A stretch of DNA of 64,000 bases from Duganella sp. BJB476 (GTDB taxonomy: Bacteria; Pseudomonadota; Gammaproteobacteria; Burkholderiales; Burkholderiaceae_D). The stretch covers positions 248,001 through 312,000 of the forward strand of contig NZ_QVIO01000004.1 of the NCBI RefSeq assembly GCF_003416895.1. The letters are read 5' to 3'. Numbering within the stretch: position 1 is the first letter of the stretch; every line of letters starts with the position of its first letter. Made by a program: the position numbers and the translations under genes. The notes under the pieces are model-generated. The model saw only the letters and a program-made list of their open reading frames with translations. It was not told the origin of the DNA and ran no database searches. Positions 26,334 through 35,715 of the stretch are shown here, piece after piece.

Positions 26334-28348
26334 TGCGCGGCTCCCGGTCCGATATGCTTGTCGAGGAATTTCTCGACCCGCTTCCAGAAGTCGAAGCGGG
26401 TTTTCGGCAGCGCCCAGCCGTGGCCTTCGTCCGGGTATTCGACCCATTCGACGTCGGGGTTGGTCTGCTTGACCGCGTTGTAAAACTTGGTGCCATGCGG
26501 CAGCGGCACGCGCATGTCGGCGCCGCCGTAGGCCAGCAGCAGCGGCTGCTTGATGCGCGCCGCCTGCAGCAGCGGCGAGGTGGCCTTCAGTTGCTCGGCG
26601 TCCTTGACCGGGTCGCCCACCAGCTCGGCCATGCCGTACTGCCGCCAGACGTCCGAAAAGTCCGACACATAGGCCCAGTGGCCGTCGCGCATCAGGTTGA
26701 TGTCGGTGACGCCCAGCCAGTCGACGCCGCATTGGAACAGCCCCGGATCGTTGATCAGGCCCATCAAGGTGGCGTAGCCGCCGTAGCTGGCGCCGGCGAT
26801 GCAGATGCGCTTGGGATCGACGGTGCCCTGGGCGATGGCCCAGCGCGCGCCGTCGGCGATATCGTCCTGCATCTTCAAGCCCCATTGCTTCCAGCCGGCG
26901 TGATAGTGGCGCGCGCCGAAGCCGCGGCTGCCACGGTATTCCGGCTCCAGCACGGCGTAGCCGCGCGAGGCGAGGAACTGGGCCTCGGGCTCCCACGCCA
27001 GGTTGCCGCCCCGTACATACGGGCCGCCATGCACCAGCACCACCATGGGCAGGTTTTTGCCGCTGCCTTGCGGCACGGTCAGCCAGGCCGGAATGTCCAG
27101 CCCGTCGCGCGCCTTGTAGTGCACCAGGATCTTGTGCGCCATCTGGGTCGGCTTGATGGCCGGGTAGCTGGAGCCGACCGAATTCAGCTGCTTGCTGTCG
27201 CGGTTGTACAGGAAGGTGCGCGACGGCCACACATCGCTGAAGGAGGTGACCAGCACCCATGGCGCCTGCGGCCGCGTCGGCGGTGTCAGCAGGTTGATGG
27301 TGTTGGGCAGCATGGCGTCGATGGATTCCTGCATCGCCTTCATGGCCGGATCGAACCACACCGTACCGCGCGCATCGGTCAGGTAGCGCACGCCCAGCAT
27401 CTTGTGCTGGTCCATGATCAGATGGCCGTTGAAGTCGTAGCCGTCCAGCTTGACGATGGGCTGCTCGGAGACCTTGTTGGTGGCGAGGTCGTAGCTGTGC
27501 ACCGACGCCAGGTCGCTGTTCCTGTTGGAGATCACGTACAGCGTGCCGTCCGGCCCGAACGCCAGCGGCGTGAAGGCGCCGTTGCCGCCGGTGTAGCTGT
27601 CGAAGCCGGTCAGCTTGCGCCATTCGTTGTTGGCCGGATCGCGGTACCAGATCTCGCTGCTGCGGTCCTTGCTGGTTTGCGTCAGGCGCGGTTCGCCCTT
27701 GTTGTCGAGCAGCCAGCCCATGCTGTCGCCGGGACGGGCGATGGTGGCGGCCACGCGGCCGGTGAGGGTGTTGACGCGCTGCAGATCGATGCGGTCCACT
27801 TGGCCGGGGCCGCTGATGGTGCTGTTGAGCACGTACATGTATTCGGAATCCTGCGGGCCGTCCTGGTCCAGCATGTAGGTGTGCCAGGGCAGCAGCTCGC
27901 GCGTCTGCATGCTGCCGGAGCCGCTGCTGACGAAGGGCAGGCCGCTACGCATGGCCAGCTGGCGGAAGGCGGTGCCGTCGCGGTTGATCGCGTACAGGCC
28001 GGGCGCGTAGCGCTGGTCGCCCTGGGCCAGCAGATGGTCGGCGGCGGTGAAGGCCAGGCGCTCGTCGTTAATCCACTGGAACCTGCCGATGTCGGCGTCG
28101 CTGAAGTTGCCCACCACCTTGACGGTGTTCGTGCCCAGCTCCACCACCGCCAGCAGGTCGCGCTTGTCCTTGGAGCCGACCTTGACGGCCAGGTATTTGC
28201 CGCTGGGCGAGAGCAGCGCGTCGCTGAATTCGGGATTGCCGAAAAAATCTTCGACCGTTGGGCGGGGCGGCGGCGCGTCGGCGGCCTGGACGGCGTGGAA
28301 GGACTGGCCGATGGCGCAGGCCAGCAGCAGGATGATGCGAAGTTTCAT
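26330..28348 (-). CDS. S9 family peptidase (prolyl oligopeptidase type), copy 2
   Basis: Paralogue of the next gene, 672 residues. Signal peptide RIILLLACAIGQSFHAVQA, then a propeller-like region and an alpha/beta hydrolase domain with S521 (AGASYGGYATLMG), D611 (GGADMRVP) and H643 (DEGHGWALPK). The two copies keep near-identical catalytic regions and diverge more in the N-terminal half, which usually controls substrate access. Start at 28348; an in-frame upstream start would add residues before the signal peptide. Confidence 0.9.
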   Translation of the reverse strand: MKLRIILLLACAIGQSFHAVQAADAPPPRPTVEDFFGNPEFSDALLSPSGKYLAVKVGSKDKRDLLAVVELGTNTVKVVGNFSDADIGRFQWINDERLAFTAADHLLAQGDQRYAPGLYAINRDGTAFRQLAMRSGLPFVSSGSGSMQTRELLPWHTYMLDQDGPQDSEYMYVLNSTISGPGQVDRIDLQRVNTLTGRVAATIARPGDSMGWLLDNKGEPRLTQTSKDRSSEIWYRDPANNEWRKLTGFDSYTGGNGAFTPLAFGPDGTLYVISNRNSDLASVHSYDLATNKVSEQPIVKLDGYDFNGHLIMDQHKMLGVRYLTDARGTVWFDPAMKAMQESIDAMLPNTINLLTPPTRPQAPWVLVTSFSDVWPSRTFLYNRDSKQLNSVGSSYPAIKPTQMAHKILVHYKARDGLDIPAWLTVPQGSGKNLPMVVLVHGGPYVRGGNLAWEPEAQFLASRGYAVLEPEYRGSRGFGARHYHAGWKQWGLKMQDDIADGARWAIAQGTVDPKRICIAGASYGGYATLMGLINDPGLFQCGVDWLGVTDINLMRDGHWAYVSDFSDVWRQYGMAELVGDPVKDAEQLKATSPLLQAARIKQPLLLAYGGADMRVPLPHGTKFYNAVKQTNPDVEWVEYPDEGHGWALPKTRFDFWKRVEKFLDKHIGPGAAQ

Positions 28349-28420
28349 AGGCGGTCTCGAAATAGGCTGTGCCGGCACAATAGCACCAAGTTATCAAATC
28401 CGCCACATGGGCTGTGTATC

Positions 28421-30475
28421 TTAAAGTTCCGGCGCCCGGATGTAGTCGACCAGCGCGCCGGTCTGGCGCTCCGGCGCCGGCGTCAGCAGGCTGACCGCGA
28501 GCATCGTCAGCAGCCCGGCCGGCACGCCGAAGATGCCGGCCGAGATAGGCGCGATATGGAACCACTGGCCGGCCGCGCTGCCGCCCAGGATGGGATTGGC
28601 GTGCAGCATGTAGTACAGGCAGACCGCGAAGCCGGTCGCCATGCCGGCCACCGCGCCCTGGTAGTTGGCGCGTTTCCAGAACACCCCCAGCACCAGCGCC
28701 GGGAACAGCGCCGAGGCCGCCAGCGAGAAGGCCGCGCCCACCAGCGACAGGATGTCGCCCGGCTTTTGCGAGGCGGCGTAGGCGGCGATGAAGGCCACCC
28801 CCAGCAGCAGCAGCTTGGAGATGGTGACCCGCTTCTGGGTCGAGGCGCTGCGGTCGACCAGCTTGTAGTAGATGTCGTGCGACAGCGCGTTGGAGATCGC
28901 CAGCAGCAGGCCGTCGGCGGTCGACAGCGCGGCGGCCAGCCCGCCCGCCGCCACCAGGCCGGACACCACGTAGGGCAGGCCGGCGATTTCCGGCGTGGCC
29001 AGCACCAGCACGTCGGCGTCGATGGTGATCTCGGCCAGCTGCACGATGCCGTCGTGGTTGATGTCGCTGATGCTGAACAGCGGACTGGCCTTGTCCACAT
29101 TGGCCCAGTACGACACCCAGTTGGGCAAGTGCGCATAGTCGCTGCCGACCAGCGCGCTGTAGATGTCGTACTTGACCAGCACCGCCAGCGCCGGAATGGT
29201 CAGGTAGATCAGCAGGATGAAGAACAGCGTCCAGAACACCGACACGCGGGTCTCGTGCACCGATGGCGTGGTGTAGGAGCGCATCAGGATGTGCGGCAGC
29301 GCGGCCGTGCCCAGCATCAGGCAGAACACCAGCGCCAGGAAGTTGTTGCGCTTGATGTCCGAGCTTTCTGGATCGCCGGGATAGGGCGTGGCGTGCGGCG
29401 TGATCGGTTCGGCGCGGGCCAGGTTCTGCGCGCGCGCCTCGGTCCAGGTGCGCGCGGCTTCGTCGGCGCTTTTCGGATAGGCGATCAGCGTCCGCTCGGC
29501 GCTGCGGATTTCCAGCAGCGAAGCGTTGCGCAGCTTGACGCGGTCCAGCGCGCGCTGGACCTCGGCGCGGCCGGCCTCCCACGACGCCGGCAGGGTGCGG
29601 ATGCGGGCGTCGAAATCGTCGGCGCGCTGGCGGAAGATGGCGCGCACCTCGGCCTCTTTCGGATCGTTTTGCAGCACGCTTTCGCGCGCGCTCAGCTTGG
29701 GCAGCAGCTTGCCGTAGGCCACCTGCGGTATCGGATTGTCGGTGTGCTTGCCGGACAGCCAGACCGCCGGCATCAAAAAGGCCACCAGGATGATGATGTA
29801 TTGCGCCACCTGGGTCCAGGTGATGGCGCGCATGCCGCCGAGGAAGGAGCACACCAAAATACTGGCCAGGCCGAGGAAGATGCCGACCGAGAAATCGACG
29901 CCGGTGAAGCGCGAGGCGATCAGCCCGACCGCGTAGATCTGCGCCACCACGTAGGTGAAGGAAACGATGATGGTGGCCACCACCGCCAGGATGCGCACCG
30001 CGCGGCCGCCGCGGCCATCGCCGTCGCCGCCGCCGTAGCGGGCGGCCAGGAAATCGGGAATGGTGTACTGGCTGAACTTGCGCAGATAGGGCGCGATCAG
30101 CAGCGCCACCAGGCAGTAGCCGCCGGTCCAGCCCATGATGTAGGCCAGGCCGTCGAAGCCGTGCAGGTACAGGCCGCCGGCCAGGCTGATGAAGCTGGCG
30201 GCGGAGATCCAGTCGGCGGCGGTGGCCATGCCGTTGAACATGGCCGGCACGCGCCGCCCGGCCACATAGTATTCGAGCACGTTGGAGGTGCGGCTGAGCA
30301 CGCCGATCGACGCGTACAGCACGATGGTGGCGAACATGAACAGGTAGCCGATCCAGGTGCGCGACATGCCTTCCTGCTCCAGCACCGACAGCGCGACCAG
30401 GAAGCAGGCGAAGCCGGCCGTGAACAGCAGGTAGTAGCCGCGCAGGCGCTGGAAGAAGCTGCGGCTTGCCTTCAT
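28421..30475 (-). CDS. Sodium:solute symporter, large subunit (VC_2705/ActP-like)
   Basis: Membrane symporter of 684 residues with about thirteen hydrophobic segments. AGRRVPAMFNGMATAADWISAASFISLAGGLYL and GYFLVALLIAPYLRKF-like sequence place it with acetate/organate Na+ symporters. An unusual soluble insertion of roughly 150 residues (after NPIPQVAYGKLLPKL, to PGDPESSDIKRN) lies between membrane segments, a feature of the large VC_2705 subgroup. It overlaps the small subunit gene by 4 bases. Substrate probably a short carboxylate, not proven. Confidence 0.87.
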   Translation of the reverse strand: MKASRSFFQRLRGYYLLFTAGFACFLVALSVLEQEGMSRTWIGYLFMFATIVLYASIGVLSRTSNVLEYYVAGRRVPAMFNGMATAADWISAASFISLAGGLYLHGFDGLAYIMGWTGGYCLVALLIAPYLRKFSQYTIPDFLAARYGGGDGDGRGGRAVRILAVVATIIVSFTYVVAQIYAVGLIASRFTGVDFSVGIFLGLASILVCSFLGGMRAITWTQVAQYIIILVAFLMPAVWLSGKHTDNPIPQVAYGKLLPKLSARESVLQNDPKEAEVRAIFRQRADDFDARIRTLPASWEAGRAEVQRALDRVKLRNASLLEIRSAERTLIAYPKSADEAARTWTEARAQNLARAEPITPHATPYPGDPESSDIKRNNFLALVFCLMLGTAALPHILMRSYTTPSVHETRVSVFWTLFFILLIYLTIPALAVLVKYDIYSALVGSDYAHLPNWVSYWANVDKASPLFSISDINHDGIVQLAEITIDADVLVLATPEIAGLPYVVSGLVAAGGLAAALSTADGLLLAISNALSHDIYYKLVDRSASTQKRVTISKLLLLGVAFIAAYAASQKPGDILSLVGAAFSLAASALFPALVLGVFWKRANYQGAVAGMATGFAVCLYYMLHANPILGGSAAGQWFHIAPISAGIFGVPAGLLTMLAVSLLTPAPERQTGALVDYIRAPEL

Positions 30476-30741
30476 GCGCCGTGCTCCGTGGCGGCGGCGC
30501 GGTCCAGCTTGCGCATGCGCCAGGCGTAGACGGCCAGGATGGCAAGATAGACCAGCGACGCGCCCTGCGCCGCCAGGTAGAACGACAGCGGCCAGCCGAA
30601 CACGCTCAGCCCGGCCAGTTCGCGCGCGAACCAGGCGGCGCAGAAACCGGTCGCCAGCCAGACCAGCAGCAGGATGGCGGACAGGCGGCGCGTCTTGCGC
30701 CAGTGCTGCTCGCGGCTGAGCGGGGCGGCGGGTTTATCCAT
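30472..30741 (-). CDS. Sodium/substrate symporter small subunit (DUF4212)
   Basis: Membrane protein of 89 residues with two hydrophobic segments (AILLLVWLATGFCAAWFA and FYLAAQGASLVYLAILAVYAW). REQHWRKTRRL at the N-terminus and the spacing fit the DUF4212 partner that always precedes the large VC_2705-type symporter. Overlaps that gene by 4 bases and lies 2 bp after the histidine kinase stop, so all four genes from the response regulator on may form one transcript. Confidence 0.88.
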   Translation of the reverse strand: MDKPAAPLSREQHWRKTRRLSAILLLVWLATGFCAAWFARELAGLSVFGWPLSFYLAAQGASLVYLAILAVYAWRMRKLDRAAATEHGA

Positions 30742-30743
30742 TG

Positions 30744-32279
30744 TTATCCATAGTACGGTTGCTCATCGTCTGGTTCGGGCGGGCGCGGCGGCAGCGGGAA
30801 GGTCAGCCGGAACAACGCACCCGGCAGCTTGGCCTGCTGCGCGCGCGGGTTGTTGTAGATATCGACTTCGGCGCCGTGCTGCTGGGCGATTTCGCGCACG
30901 ATAGCCAGGCCCAGGCCGCTGCCCTCGGCCGTGTTGCCGAGGATGCGGTAGAAGCGCTCGAACACCCGCGTCCGTTCGGCCTGGGCGATGCCCGGCCCGG
31001 TGTCCTCGACTTCCAGGTAACCACGCTCCTCGTCGCGGCGCACCCGCACGGTGACGCTGCCGCCGGCCGGCGTGTAGCGCAGCGCGTTGTCGATCAGGTT
31101 GGACAGCAGCTCGCGCAGCATGGTCGGGTTGCCGACGATCTGCACCGGCTCGGCCGGCGCTTCGTAGCCCAGGTCGATGCGCTGCGCGAACGAGGCCGGC
31201 ACCCAGTCCTGCACCGCGCTGCGCGCCAGCTCCGACAATTCCAGCGGCAGCAGGGCGGTGCCGGCCTGCGGCTGGTTTTCGGCGCGGGCCAGGGCCAGCA
31301 ATTGATTGACCAGGCGGGTGGCCGCTTCCGAGCTCTTGGCCAGCTGTTCCAGCGAGCGGTGGATTTCGCCGCTGTCGGTCTGGCGCAGCGCCAGTTCGGA
31401 CTGCATGCGCATGCCCGCCAGCGGCGTGCGCATCTGGTGCGCGGCGTCGGCGATGAAGCGCTTCTGCATCTCGATCGACAGCGACAGCCGCGCCAGCATG
31501 TCGTTCAGTGAATTGACCAGCGGCGAGATTTCCTCCGGTACCTGGTTGGAGGCGATCGGGCTCAGGTCGTCCGAGCTGCGCGCGCGTATCCGCTCCTGCA
31601 ACTGCGCCAGCGGCGACAGCCCGCGCGACAGCGCAAACCACACCAGGGCCAGCACGATCGGCAGGATGATGAACTGCGGCAGGATCACGCCCTTGATGAT
31701 GGCGTTGGCCAGCTGGCCGCGTTTTTCCAGCGTTTCGGCCACCTGCACCAGCGCCAGTTGCGGTTCGTCGCCGCCGTTGTGCTCCAGCCGCACGTAGGCG
31801 TAGGCCACGCGCACCGGCGTGCCGTGCATGCTGTCGTTGCGGAAGCGCACGCTGCCGCGCGGCTTGTCGTCCTCGTCGATCACCGGCGGCGGCAGGTCGC
31901 GGTCGCCGTCGACGTGTTCGCCGCGCGGGCCCTGGATCTGGAAATAGACGTTGTCGATGTCGTCGGCGCGCAGGATGTCGCGGGCCGGACCGGACAGGCT
32001 CTTGATGACCTTGCCGTCCACCGCGCGCACCTGCTGCGCCAGCACGGTGACGCTGTCTTCCAGCGCATGGTCGAACGGCTGGTTGGCGATGGATTTGGCC
32101 ACCAGATAGGTGATCGCGATGCTCATCGGCCACAACAGCAGCAGCGGCGCCAGCATCCAGTCCAGGATCTCGCCGAACAGCGAGTGCTGGATGCCTTCGT
32201 CCGCCTCGGGCGCCGGCGGCTGATACTCCAGATCCTTCGCCAGATCCGGCTGCACATGCGGTGCGGCCGGCGGCGTCAC
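30744..32279 (-). CDS. Sensor histidine kinase (TctE/QseC type)
   Basis: Membrane sensor kinase of 511 residues. An N-terminal hydrophobic segment (MLAPLLLLWPMSIAITYLVA), a periplasmic sensor of ~130 residues, a second segment (ILPQFIILPIVLALVWFAL) and a HAMP linker precede the HisKA domain with phosphorylated H281 (ADAAHQMRTPLAGM). The ATPase domain has NLIDNALRYT, DTGPGIAQ and GSGLGLAIV. Start is the GTG at 32279, overlapping the regulator stop (GTGA). Cotranscription with the symporter suggests control of organic acid uptake. Confidence 0.9.
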   Translation of the reverse strand: MTPPAAPHVQPDLAKDLEYQPPAPEADEGIQHSLFGEILDWMLAPLLLLWPMSIAITYLVAKSIANQPFDHALEDSVTVLAQQVRAVDGKVIKSLSGPARDILRADDIDNVYFQIQGPRGEHVDGDRDLPPPVIDEDDKPRGSVRFRNDSMHGTPVRVAYAYVRLEHNGGDEPQLALVQVAETLEKRGQLANAIIKGVILPQFIILPIVLALVWFALSRGLSPLAQLQERIRARSSDDLSPIASNQVPEEISPLVNSLNDMLARLSLSIEMQKRFIADAAHQMRTPLAGMRMQSELALRQTDSGEIHRSLEQLAKSSEAATRLVNQLLALARAENQPQAGTALLPLELSELARSAVQDWVPASFAQRIDLGYEAPAEPVQIVGNPTMLRELLSNLIDNALRYTPAGGSVTVRVRRDEERGYLEVEDTGPGIAQAERTRVFERFYRILGNTAEGSGLGLAIVREIAQQHGAEVDIYNNPRAQQAKLPGALFRLTFPLPPRPPEPDDEQPYYG

Positions 32280-32956
32280 TTGGGTGCGTCCGAATATTTT
32301 TCGAGACAGTAGCCGAGGCCGCGCACGGTGGCGATGCGGATGCCGCCGATCTCGATCTTCTTGCGCAGCCGGTGCACATAGACTTCGATGGCGTTGTTGC
32401 TCACTTCCTCGCCCCATTCGCACAGGTGGTCGACCAGCTGTTCCTTGGACACCAGCCGGCCGCTGCGCGCCAGCAGGATTTCCAGCAAGCCCAGTTCGCG
32501 CGCCGACAGGTCCAGCATCTGCTCGTTGATGTAGGCGCTGCGGCCGACCTGGTCATAGCTCAGCGGTCCGTGCCTGACCACGGTGGCGCCGCCGCCGGCG
32601 CCGCGCCGGGTCAGCGCCCGCACCCGCGCCTCCAGCTCGGACAGCGCGAAGGGCTTGGCCATGTAGTCGTCGGCGCCCAGGTCGAGGCCGTTGACGCGCT
32701 GCTCGATCGAGTCGGCCGCCGTCAAGATCAGCACCGGCAGCAGCGAGGCGCGCGCGCGCAGGCGGCGCAGCACTTCCAGCCCGGACAGCTTGGGCAGGCC
32801 CAGGTCGAGGATCAGCAGGTCGAACTCCTGGGTCGAGAGGGCGGTGTCGGCTTCCTGGCCGTTGCTGACGCAATCGATGGCGTAGCCGGACTGGCGCAGC
32901 GAGCGGGTCAGGCCGTCGGCCAGCACGCTGTCGTCCTCGGCAAGTAAAATTCGCAT
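32276..32956 (-). CDS. OmpR-family response regulator (TctD/QseB type)
   Basis: Two-component DNA-binding regulator of 226 residues. The receiver domain has ILLAEDD, the phosphoacceptor D51 (LLILDLGLPKLSG) and the conserved lysine in YMAKPFALSELEARVRAL. The C-terminal winged helix has LSARELGLLEILLARSGRLVSKEQLVDHL and the final NAIEVYVHRLRKKIE. It is the first gene of the operon and divergent from recA. Confidence 0.92.
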   Translation of the reverse strand: MRILLAEDDSVLADGLTRSLRQSGYAIDCVSNGQEADTALSTQEFDLLILDLGLPKLSGLEVLRRLRARASLLPVLILTAADSIEQRVNGLDLGADDYMAKPFALSELEARVRALTRRGAGGGATVVRHGPLSYDQVGRSAYINEQMLDLSARELGLLEILLARSGRLVSKEQLVDHLCEWGEEVSNNAIEVYVHRLRKKIEIGGIRIATVRGLGYCLEKYSDAPK

Positions 32957-33072
32957 AATGTAGACACTCCAACACTCCGGCTGCAGAAGATTCTATTGTG
33001 TTTCATTTCGCGCAAGGTGGCGAGTTTTTGTGCAATCTCAAAATTGTTTAAAAATCGTGCTTGCATTAAGCA

Positions 33073-33088
33073 CTGTTTTTTTATACAG
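33073..33088 (+). promoter_or_regulatory. LexA (SOS) box of recA
   Basis: CTGTTTTTTTATACAG fits the CTGT-N8-ACAG LexA consensus and sits 50 bp before the recA start. TTGCAT at 33061 and TATACA at 33082, inside the box, are candidate promoter elements, so LexA would block polymerase. Confidence 0.88.
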
Positions 33089-33138
33089 TGCTGCCTGTAC
33101 CGACGAATTTGCACCCACCTACTGGTTGAAAGAACATT

Positions 33139-34260
33139 ATGGACGATAAAAAAGCTGTTGTACCTGCATCAGAAAAGGCCAAGGCGCTGGCTGCCGCGCT
33201 GGCCCAAATTGAGAAGCAATTCGGCAAAGGCTCCGTAATGCGCATGGACGCCAACGCGCCGATCGAGGACGTACAGGTCGTGTCGACCGGTTCGCTCGGC
33301 CTGGATATCGCACTGGGCGTCGGCGGCTTGCCGCGCGGCCGCGTGGTGGAGATCTACGGTCCTGAGTCGTCGGGTAAAACCACGCTGACCCTGCAAACTA
33401 TTGCTGAAATGCAAAAGCTGGGCGGCACCTGCGCCTTCATCGACGCCGAACACGCGCTGGACGTCGGCTACGCACAGAAACTGGGCGTCAACCTGCACGA
33501 GCTGCTGATCTCGCAGCCGGACACCGGCGAACAAGCGCTGGAAATCTGCGACGCGCTGGTGCGCTCCGGTTCGGTCGACCTGGTGGTCATCGACTCGGTC
33601 GCCGCGCTGACGCCACGCGCCGAGATCGAAGGCGACATGGGCGATTCGCTGCCGGGCCTGCAAGCCCGCCTGATGTCCCAGGCGCTGCGCAAGCTGACCG
33701 GTTCGATCAACCGCACCAACACCCTGGTCATCTTCATCAACCAGATCCGCATGAAGATCGGCGTCATGTTCGGCAGCCCGGAAACCACCACCGGTGGTAA
33801 CGCGCTGAAGTTCTACGCCTCCGTGCGCCTGGACATCCGCCGCACCGGCTCGATCAAATCGGGCGACGAGGTGATCGGCAACGAAACCAAGGTCAAGGTC
33901 GTCAAGAACAAGATCGCGCCGCCGTTCAAGGAAGCGCACTTCGACATCCTGTACGGCGCCGGCACCTCGCGTGAAGGCGAGATTCTGGATCTGGGCGTGG
34001 AAGCGAAGATCGTCGAGAAGTCCGGTTCCTGGTACAGCTACAACGGCGAGCGCGTCGGCCAGGGCAAGGACAACGCCCGCATCTTCCTGCAAGAGCGCCC
34101 TGAGCTGGCGTGGGAAATCGAAAACAAGGTCCGCGAATCGCTGGGCGTGCGCGTACTGCCGCCGCTGGCCGTCGACAGCACCGTGGTCAAGCTGAAATCG
34201 GTCGACAAGGCCGACAAGGCTGATAAAGCAGACAAAGGCGACAAGGCCGACGCCGCGTAA
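33139..34260 (+). CDS. recA: Recombinase RecA
   Basis: DNA-dependent ATPase that forms the recombination filament and triggers LexA cleavage. 373 residues. Walker A GPESSGKTT is at 74-82; LVVIDSVAALTPRAEIEGDMGD and the DNA-binding loop IRMKIGVMFGSPETTTGGNALKFYASVRLDIRR are intact. The C-terminus is a lysine/aspartate repeat (several KAD/KGD units), longer and more regular than the usual acidic tail. A LexA box lies upstream and a hairpin separates it from recX. Confidence 0.98.
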   Translation: MDDKKAVVPASEKAKALAAALAQIEKQFGKGSVMRMDANAPIEDVQVVSTGSLGLDIALGVGGLPRGRVVEIYGPESSGKTTLTLQTIAEMQKLGGTCAFIDAEHALDVGYAQKLGVNLHELLISQPDTGEQALEICDALVRSGSVDLVVIDSVAALTPRAEIEGDMGDSLPGLQARLMSQALRKLTGSINRTNTLVIFINQIRMKIGVMFGSPETTTGGNALKFYASVRLDIRRTGSIKSGDEVIGNETKVKVVKNKIAPPFKEAHFDILYGAGTSREGEILDLGVEAKIVEKSGSWYSYNGERVGQGKDNARIFLQERPELAWEIENKVRESLGVRVLPPLAVDSTVVKLKSVDKADKADKADKGDKADAA

Positions 34261-34280
34261 TCAGCGTCCGCCTTATCCCG

Positions 34281-34311
34281 AACCACCGCGCTGTTCACTC
34301 AGCCGGTGGTT
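34281..34311 (+). terminator. Hairpin between recA and recX (attenuator-like)
   Basis: AACCACCG and CGGTGGTT pair perfectly, extended by GCTG/CAGC, with the loop TTCACT and a short T-rich tail. It begins 20 bp after the recA stop. Such a partial terminator would lower recX relative to recA; whether it does is inference. Confidence 0.6.
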
Positions 34312-34335
34312 TTCTCATTGTGCAGAGGTTTTTTT

Positions 34336-34788
34336 ATGGCAGCACCGCAACTTAGCCTGAAGGGCCGCGCCCTGCGCTATCTGTCGATGCGCGAACACAG
34401 CCGCATGGAGCTGGCCCGCAAGCTGGCGCGCTACGCGGAAGAGGGCGACGACGTCGAAGCCCTGCTCGACCTGCTGGAAAAGAACAACTGGCTGTCGCAG
34501 GAGCGGTTCTCCGAAGCGCTGATCCACCGACGCTCGGCCCGCTTCGGCAACAGCCGCATCGTCGCCGAGCTGCAAAGCCACGGCATCAAGGGCGAGGAAC
34601 TGCAGGAACTGAAGGCCGGCCTGGCCGAAGGCGAGACCGAACGCTGCGTCGACGTCTGGAACCGCAAGTTCGGCACCGTGGCCGCCGATCCGCAGGAGCG
34701 CAACAAGCAGATGCGCTTCCTGCTGCAACGGGGATTTTCCCAGCGCGCCGTGCAAACCGCCCTGAAAGGCGCGCCGGAAGACGATTGA
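34336..34788 (+). CDS. recX: RecA regulatory protein RecX
   Basis: Small helical modulator that caps RecA filaments. 150 residues, the normal length. LKGRALRYLSMREHSRMELARKL, LLEKNNWLSQERFSEALIHRRSARFGNSRIVAELQ and the C-terminal RFLLQRGFSQRAVQTAL are typical. The ATG at 34336 fits the family start; a GTG 30 bases upstream lies within the recA-recX hairpin. Confidence 0.93.
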   Translation: MAAPQLSLKGRALRYLSMREHSRMELARKLARYAEEGDDVEALLDLLEKNNWLSQERFSEALIHRRSARFGNSRIVAELQSHGIKGEELQELKAGLAEGETERCVDVWNRKFGTVAADPQERNKQMRFLLQRGFSQRAVQTALKGAPEDD

Positions 34789-35053
34789 CAGATCAGGTAG
34801 ACCTTGCCGCGCCGCACCATGCAATGTTTCCATGACTGAAATAAGACTGGTGAATTTCTTGTAAAAACGATCTCGAAACGGCCATTTTTCCTTCCAAAAG
34901 ATATGTTCTGACGCAACTGGAGGTCTTGATGTGCTACACTTTTGGGGTTTTTGCAGCGCCGCAGGTGCGGTAGTTGTCCGTAGAAGCTGCGGACACGTGC
35001 GATCAGCACATGGCTGCTTACTAAATTTCTGTCGCGAGAGCGGCATCGGTCTT

Positions 35054-35638
35054 ATGTCCCTGTCAACCCCAGTTAACCGACGTGCGCTCCGGCACACGCG
35101 CGCAATTGCCGTCCAAGCGTACGCACGCGATGACGGGCTGTGGGATCTCGACGCCCATATCACCGATATCAAAACCATCGACACCGTGCTGGCCTCGGGT
35201 CCACGCGCCGCCGGCACTCCCCTGCATGACCTGCACCTGCGCCTGACCGTGGATCTGCAACTGAACATCGTCGATGCCGAAGTCGCATCCGATGCCGTTC
35301 CTTATCCCGGCCATTGCGACACCATTGCCCCCGATTATAAAAAGCAGCTCGTCGGCCTGAACCTGATGAAGGGTTTCCGTCACGAGCTCAAGCAACGCCT
35401 GGCCGGCATCGCCGGCTGCACCCATTTGACCGAACTGGCGCAGATCCTGCCCACGGCCGCGGTGCAGGCGTTCGCCAACGATGTCTGGTCGACCAACGAC
35501 GCGGCGACCGAAAATGAAGGCGTGCCGCGCCAGAAGCCGTTTCAACTCGACAAATGCCATGCCCTGCGCACCGACGGCGGAGCAGTGGCGCAGTTTTACC
35601 CGCGCTGGGTGGCCAAAGCAGCACCAGGTGGCGCGTAG
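35054..35638 (+). CDS. DUF2889 family protein
   Basis: Conserved protein of 194 residues without a membrane segment. RRALRHTRAIAVQAYARDDGLWDLDAHITDIK, YPGHCDTIAPDYKKQLVGLNLMKGFRHELKQRLAGIAGCTHLTEL and the late CHALRTDGGAVAQFYPRW are the recognisable DUF2889 blocks. The conserved Cys/His residues suggest metal binding, but no activity is known. The 265-bp gap upstream holds no gene that I can see; the gene stands alone between recX and sucC. Confidence 0.85.
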   Translation: MSLSTPVNRRALRHTRAIAVQAYARDDGLWDLDAHITDIKTIDTVLASGPRAAGTPLHDLHLRLTVDLQLNIVDAEVASDAVPYPGHCDTIAPDYKKQLVGLNLMKGFRHELKQRLAGIAGCTHLTELAQILPTAAVQAFANDVWSTNDAATENEGVPRQKPFQLDKCHALRTDGGAVAQFYPRWVAKAAPGGA

Positions 35639-35715
35639 CAATCTCTGCTTACTAGATTCACACATTTCGCAGTATCAACCGATTTTTACACATCAGCATC
35701 AGAAGGGAAGCCAGC

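Noticed and set aside
34173..34257. Lys/Asp repeats at the end of recA as a possible frameshift or assembly artefact
   Set aside because: The frame is continuous to a normal stop, and betaproteobacterial RecA proteins often have variable charged tails.
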